Below are positions 47,480-60,600 of a stretch of DNA of 64,000 nt, piece after piece. The DNA is from Prunus persica. Lineage: Eukaryota; Streptophyta; Magnoliopsida; Rosales; Rosaceae. Below the pieces are notes generated by a model. That model saw nothing but the letters and a program-made list of their open reading frames with translations, was not told the DNA's origin and did not search any database. The translations under genes and the position numbers were made by a program. Positions within the stretch are counted from its first letter, which is position 1. Each line of letters begins with the position of its first letter. The DNA is taken from contig NC_034014.1 of assembly GCF_000346465.2 (NCBI RefSeq), positions 18,797,956 to 18,861,955 on the forward strand, written 5' to 3'.

Positions 47480-48940
47480 CTAATCATATCCCAAATCCCA
47501 AATTGAAGTTGATTCTTGGCTATGTGAGATTTCTTCTTCTGAACAAAGATTTAAATCCATATTTCCCCTTTGGATATCAAATGCTCTATCTATAGCCAGA
47601 TCTTCAATACCACCTCCCCAATAGCTTGCTCCATAGTCTCCCACTTTAGTGTCAGAAACCTCACCCCCAACTTGACCATTAATTACAAGTGCACCACTGT
47701 TCTGACCAATCTGATTGGCCTTCTGCAGCTCCATATTAATCCAATCCACCATACTCGTAACACCAGTATCAACAGGGAATTCATCAAACAAAGGAAATTT
47801 CCCCTCAGCCAATAAACCAGAAGCACATAATGCAGATTCATGGTCTACCTTCGATTTCTTATACACAAACCCTAAACCCAACTCAGAACTCTTCAAGCCC
47901 TGACGATTTTGCCAAGCCTCTTCATCAAAGATGCTGTTCTTCCTCTTTTCACTGCTGGGCAAGCTGCACATCCGCTTCCCATTATTCTTGCCTTTGATTT
48001 GACTAAGGCCAGAAGGGCTTTCTTTCTGATCCTCCTTTTCATTTGAGTCAGAGATTTTGAGGCAAGTCTCAGTAAGTTGCAGAAGGACTTCTTCTTGATT
48101 GACCACTTTTGACCAAATAGCAGTCTCCTTAGCAGTCATTTTATCTTGCAAACACTTGCTCTGCCTCACAAGCCTTCTCATCCTATCTGAATTAGGAGCC
48201 ATGTGCTTGATCACAGCAGCCAAGACACTCACTTTCCAAGCCTTTTTAAGATCATGAGGCTTCCTATAAGGAGGAGCACCATGATCTATAGAAACCCCTT
48301 GGTCACCCCACCAAAGCTCCTCCCCTGTAGGCCACCATGGAGGAGCCAAGCCCTTCTCCAATGGGAACCTCCTCTGTGCAGGCACACAGCGCTGCATCAG
48401 AGCAGAAAGCAGAGACCCCAAAGTAGTGTCTTGCAGTTCATGAAGAAGATGAGCATAAGAGCCATGGTCCAATTCACCTTGCTCAAAAATCAAAGCTGGC
48501 AAGTACTCAGCTATGGCAGTTGGGGCATTTCGGTTAAATATCACTTTGTCCTTCCACCACTCTCTCAAGCTATCAGAGGACCCTGTCACTGGCTTCCCCT
48601 TCTCAGGCACAATCCCATACACAAAGCCCTTTCCTTTGCAAACCTCCATGATTTTCACCATGTACTTGAGTATTGAATCTTGGGCTCTTGCCATTTTCTT
48701 CCGACGAGACACCTCTTGTTTTGCTAAGGTCTCGGCTTCTTCTTCTTCTTCTTCTTCTTCTTCTTCTTCTTCTCCTTCTTCTTCTATGATTTTTCTATCC
48801 TCCTTGAACTTTCGTAACCGCATATTATCTTTCCACATTCGTTTCTTGAGCTCACCATAGCTGATGTCTACAGCTTCTTCTTCATCTTCTGCTAGCACTC
48901 CGAGCCCTGGAGGATCAACTTCTCCATGAAACTCTACCAT
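47480..48940 (-). CDS. EIL: EIN3-like transcription factor (EIL), intronless
   Basis: One uninterrupted frame of 486 codons. The EIN3 DNA-binding domain spans about residues 28-290: [112 protein letters not shown] and [20 protein letters not shown]. An acidic run of Glu is coded by a GAA/GAG repeat inside the domain's first gap. EIN3/EIL proteins are nuclear and drive ethylene (or, for EIL3 types, sulfur) responses. At 486 aa it is shorter than EIN3 (628 aa) and nearer EIL4/EIL5 in length; the Asn/Gln-rich tail of EIN3 is absent. Lack of introns is normal in this family. Confidence 0.94.
   Translation of the reverse strand: MVEFHGEVDPPGLGVLAEDEEEAVDISYGELKKRMWKDNMRLRKFKEDRKIIEEEGEEEEEEEEEEEEAETLAKQEVSRRKKMARAQDSILKYMVKIMEVCKGKGFVYGIVPEKGKPVTGSSDSLREWWKDKVIFNRNAPTAIAEYLPALIFEQGELDHGSYAHLLHELQDTTLGSLLSALMQRCVPAQRRFPLEKGLAPPWWPTGEELWWGDQGVSIDHGAPPYRKPHDLKKAWKVSVLAAVIKHMAPNSDRMRRLVRQSKCLQDKMTAKETAIWSKVVNQEEVLLQLTETCLKISDSNEKEDQKESPSGLSQIKGKNNGKRMCSLPSSEKRKNSIFDEEAWQNRQGLKSSELGLGFVYKKSKVDHESALCASGLLAEGKFPLFDEFPVDTGVTSMVDWINMELQKANQIGQNSGALVINGQVGGEVSDTKVGDYGASYWGGGIEDLAIDRAFDIQRGNMDLNLCSEEEISHSQESTSIWDLGYD
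48736..48785. repeat. Trinucleotide repeat coding poly-Glu in the EIN3-like gene
   Basis: CTT/CTC units on the plus strand read GAA/GAG in the gene, giving about 16 consecutive acidic residues. Such runs vary in length between individuals. Confidence 0.9.
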
Positions 48941-49024
48941 AATTCAACTATTTGTGTTGCTCCAAATAACCCCAATTGATATAACTATGCAATATGCATG
49001 GCCATGATGTTTTGATTAAGTTGT

Positions 49025-49031
49025 CTATATA
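49025..49031 (-). promoter_or_regulatory. Possible TATA box of the EIN3-like gene
   Basis: The minus strand reads TATATAG about 85 bp before the ATG (48940). It is the only good candidate near the start; position-based. Confidence 0.4.
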
Positions 49032-52000
49032 AGCAACTAAAAAGAACCCAATGGCGGTGTGAAACCAGATTTTGAAACATAAATGTGAAGAGGGTTTCCT
49101 ATTTTCCTTTTTCGGGTATGAACATAAATGGGAAGGCTTGAGGACAAGATTGGCATTAACGAGGTTGAGGGGAAATTTTGGAGGATTCTGAAGAACAATT
49201 CAAGGAATTACGGGGGCTTGTGAAGTAACAAATTGTATTTGTGGGGAGGGTGCAATTTGCTTCCAGCGCCGTAATGTCATTGTGTTTTTTTTGTCCTTTT
49301 TAAAATTTAAAAAAAAAATGTTGCATGCATGAGGGACACGTGGTGTCAATTTGATTGCCAAGCTAGGCTCCTTATCCATTGCAAGATATATATAAATTGC
49401 CACTCCAACTTTACTGGATTAAATAATTAATTACCGACAATAAATCTTCTGGTTTTAGAGTTGTTTTGTGGTGTGTGGAAAGGGCAGGTTTTGATTCATG
49501 GCTACGTAAGGAAGTTGTGTCACCATCTTCATTCTCAAACACTGAAAGTCTGAAACCACATATTGCATGCGTAAGAAATTGCTGTACTAAGAAACTTATA
49601 ATGTGTTTTGGTTTGGACTTTGGACATTGGAGAGGGGATGATGAATGATACATAGACTTGGTCCTTCCTCATAGTTCATGCGACGTTCTCTCCATTTCAC
49701 ACATTCTAATTTGAGTTATATGCGTCATTGTTCTTCTAGAAGAAAATAACACTATTGCCTTCTAAACAAAAGAGAAAAATAATTCAACACTGGTGTATTG
49801 GTTTTGTATAACTCATTCATGGATGCAAGGAGCTTATCCTCATGCCCTAAAGATATAATGCGGGGTTATAAAGAGGGATCATTAATAGCCGTCTGATCAA
49901 GTGCAAAGTTATTATTAAATTGCTGGATTGAACCCCTTCATATAGAAGTTTCCGCTCAGCATGGGGCTTGTAACCGTGGTCATATTTACGGGTAGATTTA
50001 TGGCTAACTTGGGCCATGAGTTTGAGCTGGATTTTCATCATTGCGGGCCTTTTTGGTTGCTGAAGGCCCAACTCAGGACTATAATACAACTCAATCATGA
50101 AAGTTTTCTTCTTGTTATTCCCTAAGACTGAAAAAAGAAAAAGAAAAAAAAGAGACTAATAATTATCCGCCAGTCAGTGCTCAATCATGCATCCTTTCAT
50201 TATCTGATCATGAGGCATCTATGAGATCATACGGATTTCGTTTATACATGCAAGAAACTAATAATTGAGCAGAGATAGAAATGAAGTTATATGAATTTGC
50301 TTCAATGTACTACCAATATCTGCTACCATATCCTAGGACAGCATTTTTGTTCTTTCAAAATTGATTATAGTCTCATTGTTGTTGTTCATAGAGCTATATC
50401 CAGAAAATTCTACAATGATGAATGAGACTTTCGTTTCCCCATGAAAAAAAGTAAAAGAATGATACTTCTGTCATTGCTGCTAGAGTTTTTGTTGTTGACT
50501 TTTTCTCCCATCTATTAAACTTTGGGGGGGTTTCTACAAAGACTAAACATTTCTTTCGAGCCAAAGACACAAAGCATTTTTTTCTCTTGGGAAGGTAAGT
50601 AGAACTAGTAAACGGGTCGTGTTTGTCGTGTTCATGTTGATTCGCTTTTCTTATCTGGTTAACACGACATAACCCGTTAATTTAACAGGTGAAAAATACC
50701 AAACACGAACACGACCTGTTAAAATAAGGAATGACACGGTACGACTCGTTTTACCGTTAAGAATTAAAAAAAATTACAAAATTATAATAAAAACTTAAAA
50801 AATAATTAAAAATAAACTAGATAAGAGTTTGGGGAGGGGAGAAGGAGGAGAAGAAATACGAAGAAAAATAGAAAGATATAAAGTGCAAAACTACTCCTAC
50901 TCTTAATGGGTGATAATAGGTATTCTCAAAGTCACATGATTCCATTTATTTTCAACTCGATCCGTTAAGTTCCGACCCAAATACTGATTCTTTTGTACAA
51001 ATTTATGTCGTATTAACGGATCATGTACAATATTGCCATGTAAGTATGGAGTCTAAAGTCTAAAGACCAGTATCTTCAAAAATTCAAACTAATTTAACCT
51101 TCACTTGTGGAGCTGGGCTTTCTAAATATCCCCCTTTTCTTCCTATATTTTACTCAAGCAGATTACCATTTTCATTACTCTCTTCTCTAGACTCCGGATA
51201 TGCTGTCTCCAAATTTTGCGGCTCATCTCTCGTTAGTATAATTTTTTGCCATCTTTCCTTAACACATTAAGCCTTTTGCAGTGTCATCACAATCACAAAA
51301 ATCGTTGTGAGCCATGGGCCAACTATGAAGTAAACATGGCACATGAACAAAAAGAAAAACAAGTTACAAAAAGGTAAAAAGTAAAAAAGAAAAAGGTCAA
51401 AGACAGATTGGCATAATAAAAGCTAATAATAGAGGCGCCAACAATGGAGTGAAATCAAAAGTTTACTTCATAAAGGAACTAAATAAAGGTGGATTGCCAA
51501 AGCACTTGTATATTGTACCGACTCTTTTCCCAAAGATGGAAAGAATGCTTTGGCAATGGGATGGCATCCATATTCTAGTGTTTATTACAAGCATATCCAT
51601 GGGGTCCAAAGACGAAAGCACATTTGACATATTTACAAAAATAATTCATTAAAAAGACGAAAAGAAAAATCTCTATACACGCATATCAAACTATGATTGG
51701 CAGAGATGTATGAACTATTCTGTAAAAAAAAAAAAAGGCGTCATCTTATCTTTGATCTGTTTCTGGTATGAACACACTGCAATCCTAAAGTACTAGTCTC
51801 CAGCTATCATTTTGACTCTTCTGCTAAAGACCCAATGTAATTTATCTAACAGCTAATACATTACTAGATCTCTCCCCCTCCCCCTCAACAAAAACATGCA
51901 TTCCTTTTGGGGTTTTGGCCAAGATTCTTTCTTTGCCCACTAAAAATATGCCTGCCTTAACAAATTTGTAACTCCCATACTGCACAAAATTGAGTGCTTG

Positions 52001-52654
52001 TATATACTGGAATATTCAACTAGTGGCTACTCATAATTTCGACACCAAAAGAAGAAATAATAAGCAGAAAGATAAAAGATAATTTATATTATGTTTGATT
52101 TATTTTATTTTGGGGTTCATTTTGATCATCTTTTTGTGTGTAGAAAGAGAGGAAGGAAAGAAAAAGAGCAGGTAATTTCCCAATAAGCGGATTTTAAGGA
52201 GCCGTTAGAGGATCCCTTGTGAGACCTGAGGGCAATTCTGTCATCTGAGCACCTTTTCCAATATAATATTGATGTTGTATTGTATTGCTTTCTGACACGC
52301 ACCAATTCTGCCACTGTGCTCTGTTTAAAGCAGTATTTTCTGCAATGCAATGCTGATATTGAAACGCCAAAATAAAAAATAAAAAATAAATAAAAGAAAC
52401 TCTTTGGTTTTTTTTTAAATACGAAACGATCATTTAAATTATTTTAAATTAATTTAATATACAAGAAGGAACTCGAATTTGAACGCTAAGATTTTATAAT
52501 TGATTTTACACAGAAAGGAAAAAACAAAGAGAGGGTTTTTCCCATCAAAAAAGAAGAAAGGGTTTTAGATTATTTTCCAAGAAATCTGACACACTCTACG
52601 AGGCTCTTTGCTCTCTCACTCACCTCCTCTGTGACTAAACCATACTGTACCAGA

Positions 52655-52657
<3 letters not shown>

Positions 52658-52689
<32 letters not shown>
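52658..52689. repeat. (CT)n microsatellite in the NRG2-like leader region
   Basis: About 16 CT units. Pyrimidine tracts of this kind are common in plant 5' UTRs and core promoters. Confidence 0.9.
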
Positions 52690-52691
<2 letters not shown>

Positions 52692-53432
52692 TCTTTCAGT
52701 CTCCGTTCATCATTTCAACAGTTTTAGCCTCGCCATCGCTGCAAAATCTTTGTATCAGAGGAGCCTCCCATAAAAGCCTCTGAGTCGCTCAGGTTCTATT
52801 TTTTGTGGCCAACTCTTTCGCATTCATTGCTTTCAGTTTCGGCCCGTTGGGTTTCCGTTAATGGGTTTTCTTTTATGAGCCCCAACCACTCCTACACTCT
52901 GGCTCTGCTGCTTTTCTAGCTCACCCTGCTATGAAAACAACTACTTGTCTCTGTTTTTGACTCTGAGCTCTGTTTTATGCGAACCTCATAGTTTTACTCT
53001 GAAACAAAGTTCAACGATTTCCTCGCATTTTCGCTATCTAGGTCTTGTCTACATCTTCAAAACCAAGTCTTCCTCAAGTGGGTTTTTTGTTTGCTGCAAA
53101 ACCCACATATGCTTTTGGGAGCTGTAATGCTAAATGCTCTGTTTTTCCTCTGATCAGTAATATAAGGTTTGGGTTTGAAGAAATGGTTTTTCTTATTTTT
53201 CCAAAGCTGTTCTTTTTAATTCATTTTCTTAGTAGTTTGTTTTTGCTTTGAGAAGAGTGTTTTCAGTCTTTTTGAGACGTTTAAAATGGGTTTTCTTTAA
53301 CAGATTTTATTGAAAATTTGGGCTCTTTGTGCTTTCATGAAACGGGTTTTCTTTCTTTTTCAGAGGTTCTGTTTGGTTGCCAAGAAAATGAGCGTAATTT
53401 CATGAGCTGGGTCCCAAAATTTTCCTTCTAAA

Positions 53433-56400
53433 ATGGGTGGTGCAAACTCTAAAACTGAGAAGGACGAAGCTCTGCGTCTCTGCAGAGAGCGCAAGAGATT
53501 CATCAAGCAAGCAATTGATTCAAGGTATGCTTTAGCAGCTTCTCATGTATCTTACATCAACTCCCTTAGAAACATTGGCATTGCGCTTCGGCGATACGCC
53601 GAGGCTGAGGTGTTGATAGAGTCGTCTCTGTCAACATCAGACAAGACCCCATCACACTCCTCCTACCCTTCACCGTCGCCATCGCCTATGGCTGAGGCTT
53701 CTGACTCGCCTATGCACAGTGAGAGACCCATTTCGCCTCCTGTGGCGACTCTGAGTTATATGAGGTCAGGAGGTGGTGCTGCTGTGACTGTAAGGTTCAA
53801 TCCGCTTAGTAGTAGTTATATGGATGACGATATTCCGTTGCCACCACCACCACCTCCTCTGCCTGAGGAAGATTCTTCTTGGGATTATTTTGATCCTGTT
53901 GATGAGAGTGAGAGCTTTAGGTTTGTGGGAAATAGTGGAGTGGATGTGAATTTTGATGATATCAGAGGGTGGAGACAGGTGAGGGGTGAAGAAACTAATC
54001 ATAGTGTGGTGGAGGAGACAAGGAGATGGGCAAAAGTTGGATTAGATGGAAATAATGAACATCATGAAGGAAGTAAAAGGCTGATAATCGAGCAAAGGGC
54101 TTCCGAAGGTTCTGGTCATTCAATGACTCAAAATGATAGTGTAGAGCATAATGGCAATTTGATGAACTCGGGAGGAGTTGATGGGTCTCTGCAAGCAGGT
54201 CATGGTGAAGCGAGACAGTTGAACATGGGACGTAATGCCAATGGGGCAGCTAGAAATTTGACAGGCCAAGTTGCACTTGAGCAGTCTGGTTCGAAGAGAA
54301 GGGAGAAGGATTTATGTGCAGAAAGAGAGGACCCTTCGGAGTTTATCACCCACAGAGCTAAAGATTTTCTTTCAAGCATAAAGGATATTGAGCATCGCTT
54401 TTTCAGAGCTGGAGAATCAGGTAGAGAGGTCTCCAGGATGCTTGAGTCAAACAAAATCAGGGTTGGATATTCGGAGGCAAAAGGTAATTTTTAATGTTGG
54501 TTGGAGAGTGTTGTGTTTTGTATGTCCACTTAAACTGCTGAATTAAATCCCAGCATTTGCTTGCCTTTGCGCTAGTGCCACTGATAATTTTAGTAGGTTG
54601 AAATTTTTTTTTTTTCCTTGTTTTTTCTCCATAAACTCTTTCTGACTCTTCAAGTTTTGCAGGTAGATCATCAGCTTTGGCTGTTGTCATTGCTTTCCAG
54701 ATCGTTTTCTGCCGTGGAAAGACTGCACTTGTTTCTCATGGTAAGTTGTTGCAATTGATATGTCACAAGCTAATTATCAATCCAATAATTACTTTAGGGT
54801 TTGGATCCTAGTAATCCTTTGGTTTTGTTTGAGGTCTTTTCCATTCACTCATCACTTCTGGTTTTGTAAAATCCTAGTAATCCTTTGATAAGTTCTTTTA
54901 TTTGAAGCACAGGAGTTGTGCATCGGACACAAAGAAGCAGACAAACATAGTTGTCCCTTAATTTTGATTTGTTGTGTGGCATTTGTTGGATCAGTTGGTT
55001 CACATGCATTATTTGCATTTCATGCAGCCAAACAAATGAAGCCTCTTCGACCTATTCACATTTTATTTAATGGAAGATAACTCTTTTACAGAATGATTGG
55101 AAGCTCCTGTGTCTTTTCCCACCATAATATGAGATCTTAATGATTTTTTCAGAACCTACTCAACATGCAACGAAAGTTATTACCTGGAAGAGGACAACAT
55201 CTTCGAGGTCATCTTCATCAAGGAATGCTCTTGCCACAGCATCAAAAGATGATGTTGATGACAGTGGAAGTGATTTTGTTGAAGAGTTTTGCATGATTGC
55301 TGGAAGTCATTCCTCCACTCTGGAGAGACTGTATGCTTGGGAAAGAAAACTCTATGACGAAGTAAAGGTACTTCGTTGAAGTCTCTGCATTTTTTTATTA
55401 AAGAGTCAAGTATCTTGTTTGACCTTTTCATTTCTGTAATCTATTGTTCCATGCTCTTAAACAATCTGCCACGTGATCTGCTTACCTCAATCCATGATTC
55501 AGCACATAAATGTGAATGTATGAATATTCCTGGCTTGGTAGGGTCCGACCAAAAAAAAAAAAAAGATGAATTATTATTATGGTAATAATATATGAAAAAG
55601 GATCTTCCTAACAATCTTGCTTATATAGCAGAACTGGTTTTTCAATAGATGTTTTGCACACAAGAACACCCATATGTACATACATATACATACTTTGAAA
55701 GAAATAGTTGAGAGGGAAAGAGATACTCTGTATTGTGGAGAGTATGATTATTTGATGAAATCAGTTGGTAGATGAAGTGAGTATTGCTGGAAACATCAAC
55801 TTTTTATTTTGCATCTCGTGAACCCTGTTTCTCTGACATTGAATACAGGAGAAAAGATAATGATTGATTTTTTTTTCCTTTTTTGCCATAGTGATCAAAC
55901 TTATTATGTTATTGGTTTTCTAGCTTTGTAATCATCTTCTCACATATTTTTTTGGTTCCGTAGGCAAGTGAATCTATTAGGAAGGTGTATGATCAGAAGT
56001 GTGATCAACTTAGGAATCAGTTTGCAAAGGATTGTAGCAGTCAAGTTATTGATAAAACCCGTGCAGTTGTAAAGGATCTTCATTCACGAATAAGAGTGGC
56101 AATTCACGCTGTTGATTCAATATCAAAGCGGATTGAAAAAATGAGAGATGAAGAATTGCATCCACAACTTTTAGAACTTACTCAGGGGTACGTAGGATCC
56201 TCTTGTTCCCATAATGGACTTTGTGGCCACTAAATGTTATTTTCCAGTTGTTGGAATTCAATTTTTTTTTTTGTTTCAAAGCATCACTAACCTTGTATTT
56301 GTGAATGGTGATTCTGTGTAGATTGACCAGAATGTGGAAGGCCATGCTTGAATGCCACCATGCGCAATATATTACCATCTCATTGGCATATCATTCGAAG

Positions 56401-56973
56401 AGCTCAACAGTAACTTCCCAAGGAGATTCCCGCAGGCTGATCATGGCCCAACTTTTGGATGAGATTGAGTGTTTTGGCCTGAGCTTTGCAAACTGGATCA
56501 ACAGCCACACGTCATATGTTGAAGCTCTCAATGGTTGGCTACATAACTGCATCATGCAACCAAGGGAGCGTTCCAAAAGCAGAAGGCCATTTTCCCCTCG
56601 TCGAGTTGTGGCCCCACCCATATTTGTTCTCTTTCGAGATTGGGCAGTCGGGATCCAAGCATTGCCATCTAATGAACTTACTGATGCAATCAGAACCTTC
56701 TTATCAGATCTGCGTCATTTGATGGCACAACAAGCAGATTCACAGAAAAACCAGAGGACAGCTGATGCAAACAACGGAGAATCAGAGAACAAAGATGACG
56801 AGAACAGTGAAGAATCATCTCCAAACCTGAGCTGCATACATTCGAGCTTGACAAAGGTTCTGGATAGACTGACTAAATTTTCCGAGGAATCATTGAAGAT
56901 GTACGAAGATATCAGACAGAAAAGTGAAGCAGCTCGAATTGCATATCTAAACTGCAGGCCCATTAGATACTAA
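53433..56973 (+). CDS. DUF630/DUF632 protein, NRG2/REL2-like
   Basis: Five exons join in phase: 53433-54483, 54663-54740, 55153-55367, 55964-56187, 56322-56973 (739 aa). The N terminus MGGANSK has Gly2 and fits N-myristoylation; DUF630 follows to about residue 60 (LRLCRERKRFIKQAIDSRYA). A proline run PPPPPPPLPEE lies near residues 134-145. DUF632 starts about residue 310 (DFLSSIKDIEHRFFRAGESG) and ends before the Ser/Glu/Asn-rich stretch; conserved blocks are LERLYAWERKLYDEVK and a WINSHTSYVEALNGWL segment. Relatives include NITRATE REGULATORY GENE 2 and rice REL2; some databases label them bZIP-like, but I see no basic-zipper here. Its exact role is unknown. It converges with ACX2. Confidence 0.92.
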
Positions 56974-57629
56974 GTTTATGTAATTATTACATATAAGCAT
57001 CTCATAAGTTTGTGATTGGATACAGGTGTGTAAAGTTGAATTATTGCAAAGAGCATTTGGGTAGGAAAAGTGCAAATTTTTGGGCAAGTGCATACGATTT
57101 TAGAACCGAAATAGGAAGAGTTTTCTGCCAAAACTCGTGATTGGCTATATTGTTATGCATTGTTATGCAACTAGTCTCAGATAGTGCTTTGTTTGTTTGC
57201 CTCATTGGGGGTGTTGAAACTTGATGGCAGACCACTTGCTCTGAGGTGCAAGCCATTTTCACATGGCAGAACCCGAAAAAGAAAAACCTGTTATGGGTAA
57301 GATAATGGAAGACATCTGCAATTTCCAATTTACATGCAAAGGTTCCCTTGTCATGCAATCCACATTTAAAACTTGTATGTCATATATCAACCACCAATTG
57401 CCTTTTGAATAAGAATTTATAATGTTATAAGTTACAACAGTACATGACTATTCCTGCCCAGAAATATCACTTTGTCCCCAAACTCTCAATAATCAATTAT
57501 TGTGAGGGGCCAAAGTTTGTATTTTCTCTGAAAAAAAGTATGGTAAGAAAAGCAAGAACTTTAACCAATCCCTTGTTATGCCAATTTGGCTTTGACAATT
57601 ATTTCCTGCTTTTTCTTTTTCTATAAGAA
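56974..57629. other. Shared 3' region of two convergent genes
   Basis: It probably holds both 3' UTRs. A 105-codon minus-strand frame at 57041-57358 has no recognisable motif and is not called. Confidence 0.5.
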
Positions 57630-60600
57630 TTAAAAGCCCACGTATTGTGTGTAATGAGAGTAGGCATCTGACTGCATTGCAATTGGGGCCCGTGTAACAT
57701 GATCTGGAATATCAAAAGCGTCTATCAGTTCCCTTGCTATATTTCTCACTCGGAAACTCAGATATTCTGAGAGTTTGTGGATTGCCTGCACAGACAGAAA
57801 TCATCAGTCAAAATTGGGAACTTCAGGGCATTCCTTCAAATGCCATGCATGATGCATTTGTGACTATGTCTATTCAGGCTTACATATGGTTTCCATTATC
57901 CTGACTCATAGTGAAAGCATAGAATCAAAAGATTTTTAGTTTTATTTTTCATGCTTAATTGGATTATTAGTCAAGGTGTTTAAATACCTTAGCTTTGTTT
58001 GGCGCCACATAATCAACATTACGATAGGTTCCTATATCTTTCCAGATTCGTTCCAAGGCATAAAGATCACAAACGAGTTTCAAAGCAGCTCGAGAACTTG
58101 CATCCGGACAGCTGGCACATAAATAGCCCAAATTAGAAATACAAAACCATAATGGAAAGAGAGAAATGAAAGTAACAGAGAAATAAGAATTACTTCTGAA
58201 CAGATTCGATAAATGTGGCAAGGATGACAGACTCAATATGGGACTCTGCAAGTGTCAAAAGGTGATTTAAGCATCTATTCCAAGCACCAAAACTTCCAAG
58301 AGTTTTAGAGTGCTTGCGTAGTCTAACGGCAACACTTTGGAGTAATCGAGAAGTTCGGTACTGCAAGAGGAAAATTATGTGACTAAAATTTCAGTTTTGA
58401 TTTAATACTAAAAGTAGGATTTGAATTCACCAAAAGAAAAGTAGGATTTGAATCAGAAAACCAAGATAAAACTCACTCTAAAAGCATCCAACTGGAACTT
58501 AGGATCTCGCAAATGGTCTTCACTTTCCCAACGAGCAGTCACTGGATTTGGCTGAGATAAATATGAGTTCATGGACTCTCTAAGGTAGTTCCATGTAACA
58601 GTGAGTGTGCCCCCTTGAAATTTCTCCTTGTATTGCTTCAACAGATCACCTGCCACCTGCATCACCAGTGAAAAATTTCAGAGTAGGTATTGCTTTACGA
58701 CAATTTTTTTGGCATATCTATTTCATCTCTTGTTTGAACATTTCATGCTCTACTGATTTGGAACCCATGAATGTTTTATCCTATGAAACAAACTAGAGCA
58801 TACATCATAAACACTCCAAGCAAGAGTGTAGAGAAAGTGATGTGTTAGCAACCTGTTGTAGAAGCACTGTGTTGTCCCCTTCAAATGTCTGGAAAATGTC
58901 ATGGTCATTCCTCAAGCTACCAAAGCGGTTGACAGCAGCATACCCATGGCCTCCACAAGCTTCCCTGCAGATACTCAATGACTTTGCTGTATATCCTGTC
59001 ACATAAGCCTTGAGCCCTGCTGAAAGCGAATGGACATCACCAACCAATTGTTCATCATGAGTCTTTTTCATCTCTGCATATTTCTCCACCAAATGCAGCG
59101 TAGCAAAATGGAATGCATAAGTTGAAGCCAGCATTGGCATTAACTTGTGCTGATGGGACTGGTAATCAAGAATAGTAACTTCAGGTTGCTTAGGAGGACC
59201 AAATTGTTGACGCAGTAGAGAATATCGAATTGCAATTATGGCAGCAATCTTGAGGACACTAACTGAAGAATATGCAAGGCCGACTCTCCCACCTACAAGT
59301 TCCCCTAGTGTGGCAGCAAACCTTTTATTTATAGATGGTAAGCTACTTGTGTATTTCCCATCCCGGGAGACATCTCCAAATCGATTAAGAAGATTATCAC
59401 GAGGGATTCTCACTGAGTGGAATCTTAATGCTCCGTTGTCCACCCCATTCAGACCAACCTTATGGCCACAATCATGTATCTCAATCCCTGGAAGAGTTTG
59501 GTGGGTCTCGAAATCCCTTATTGGCACAATGAAGGCATGGACACCCATATCAGAAACTCCTTTGGTATCGTGAGTTGGCAACATGAGCTTAGCAAAAACT
59601 GTAGCAAACTTGCCATGAACAGCAGCATTGCCAATCCACCATTTGATGGCACCATCATTGGGTGTGTCGATTATAAATTCATCCGTGAGTGGATCAAATG
59701 TTGCCACAGTTTGTAGACCTTGAACATTTGAGCCTTTAGGCACCAAAATAAAAAACAAATGAGGTTAAATCTGAATTCTAGATAATGTAATGCACCAGTA
59801 CCTAAGAAATATAAACAGAAAACAAATAATAACAAAGAAATGTGAACCAAAAGATGATCAATAACCATCATGAACCTGTCTCTTCTAAAAAAACAAAAGG
59901 GGATAATTAGCACCAACCAATCAACAGTTATTACATTAACCAAGCGAAAGGTTGATAGACCGTGGTTGTTATACCCATTTCAGCATCCAGTCCATACAAC
60001 TCTGACACTCCAAAACTAAGTGGCTAAAAAGTAATCAAGAATCTTGGAGAACTTTCTTCATACTATCTCACACATCATTAATCTTTTGCTCATTGGACAC
60101 TTTTTTCCATGTGATTTCACTTCCTCAGAATAATATTAGTCATTAAAAATTACGATTTGTGCTCACTGAAGTAAAAACTGCAAAAAGTTGCACGAGGGTC
60201 ACCAATTCTTTCCACATAATCAAGATGCTTGAACACACAATGAAAGCATGTCTTGAGATGTCACAGAAATTAAGTGTAATCTTAATATCAGCTTGGGCAA
60301 AAGCAACCAAACAAGTAAACAACTGGAAGTAACAGAAACAGCTCACCGTGATGCAGTTCTGTCATAGCAAAACAACCTGGATAATCCATATTGTCAATAC
60401 CATCAAAATACTTGTCCTTGTGTTTTTTAGTTCCTAAATTGAGTACAGAACCTCCCCAAAGACTGCACAAGTGAGGGAAAAAAATCAGTGTGATAAAACA
60501 CAAATTGTAAAGATTAAGGCAATTAACCATCAAACCACGTTTCAGGTAAGCATATACTGGAAGAGAAAAGGCCCCATGACAAGTTTTTGTCAATCTAAGA

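Larger units (their letters stand above)
48941..53432. other. Long intergenic stretch and leader of the NRG2-like gene
   Basis: No coding gene is supported. From 50595 to about 51045 there are inverted blocks (ACGGGTCGTGTTTGTCGTG and AACGGATC-type) like an eroded hAT element. The last about 800 bp (52.6-53.43 kb) are probably transcribed leader, perhaps with an intron ending in TTTTTCAG near 53363. Confidence 0.45.

Noticed and set aside
47570..48860. Plus-strand open frames of 60-157 codons opposite the EIN3-like gene
   Set aside because: They are antisense shadows of a strongly conserved coding sequence.
57041..57358. 105-codon minus-strand frame
   Set aside because: It lies in the 3' region between convergent genes, with no motif.
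59238..59716. Plus-strand frames of 84-111 codons
   Set aside because: They are shadows of ACX2 exon 3 on the other strand.
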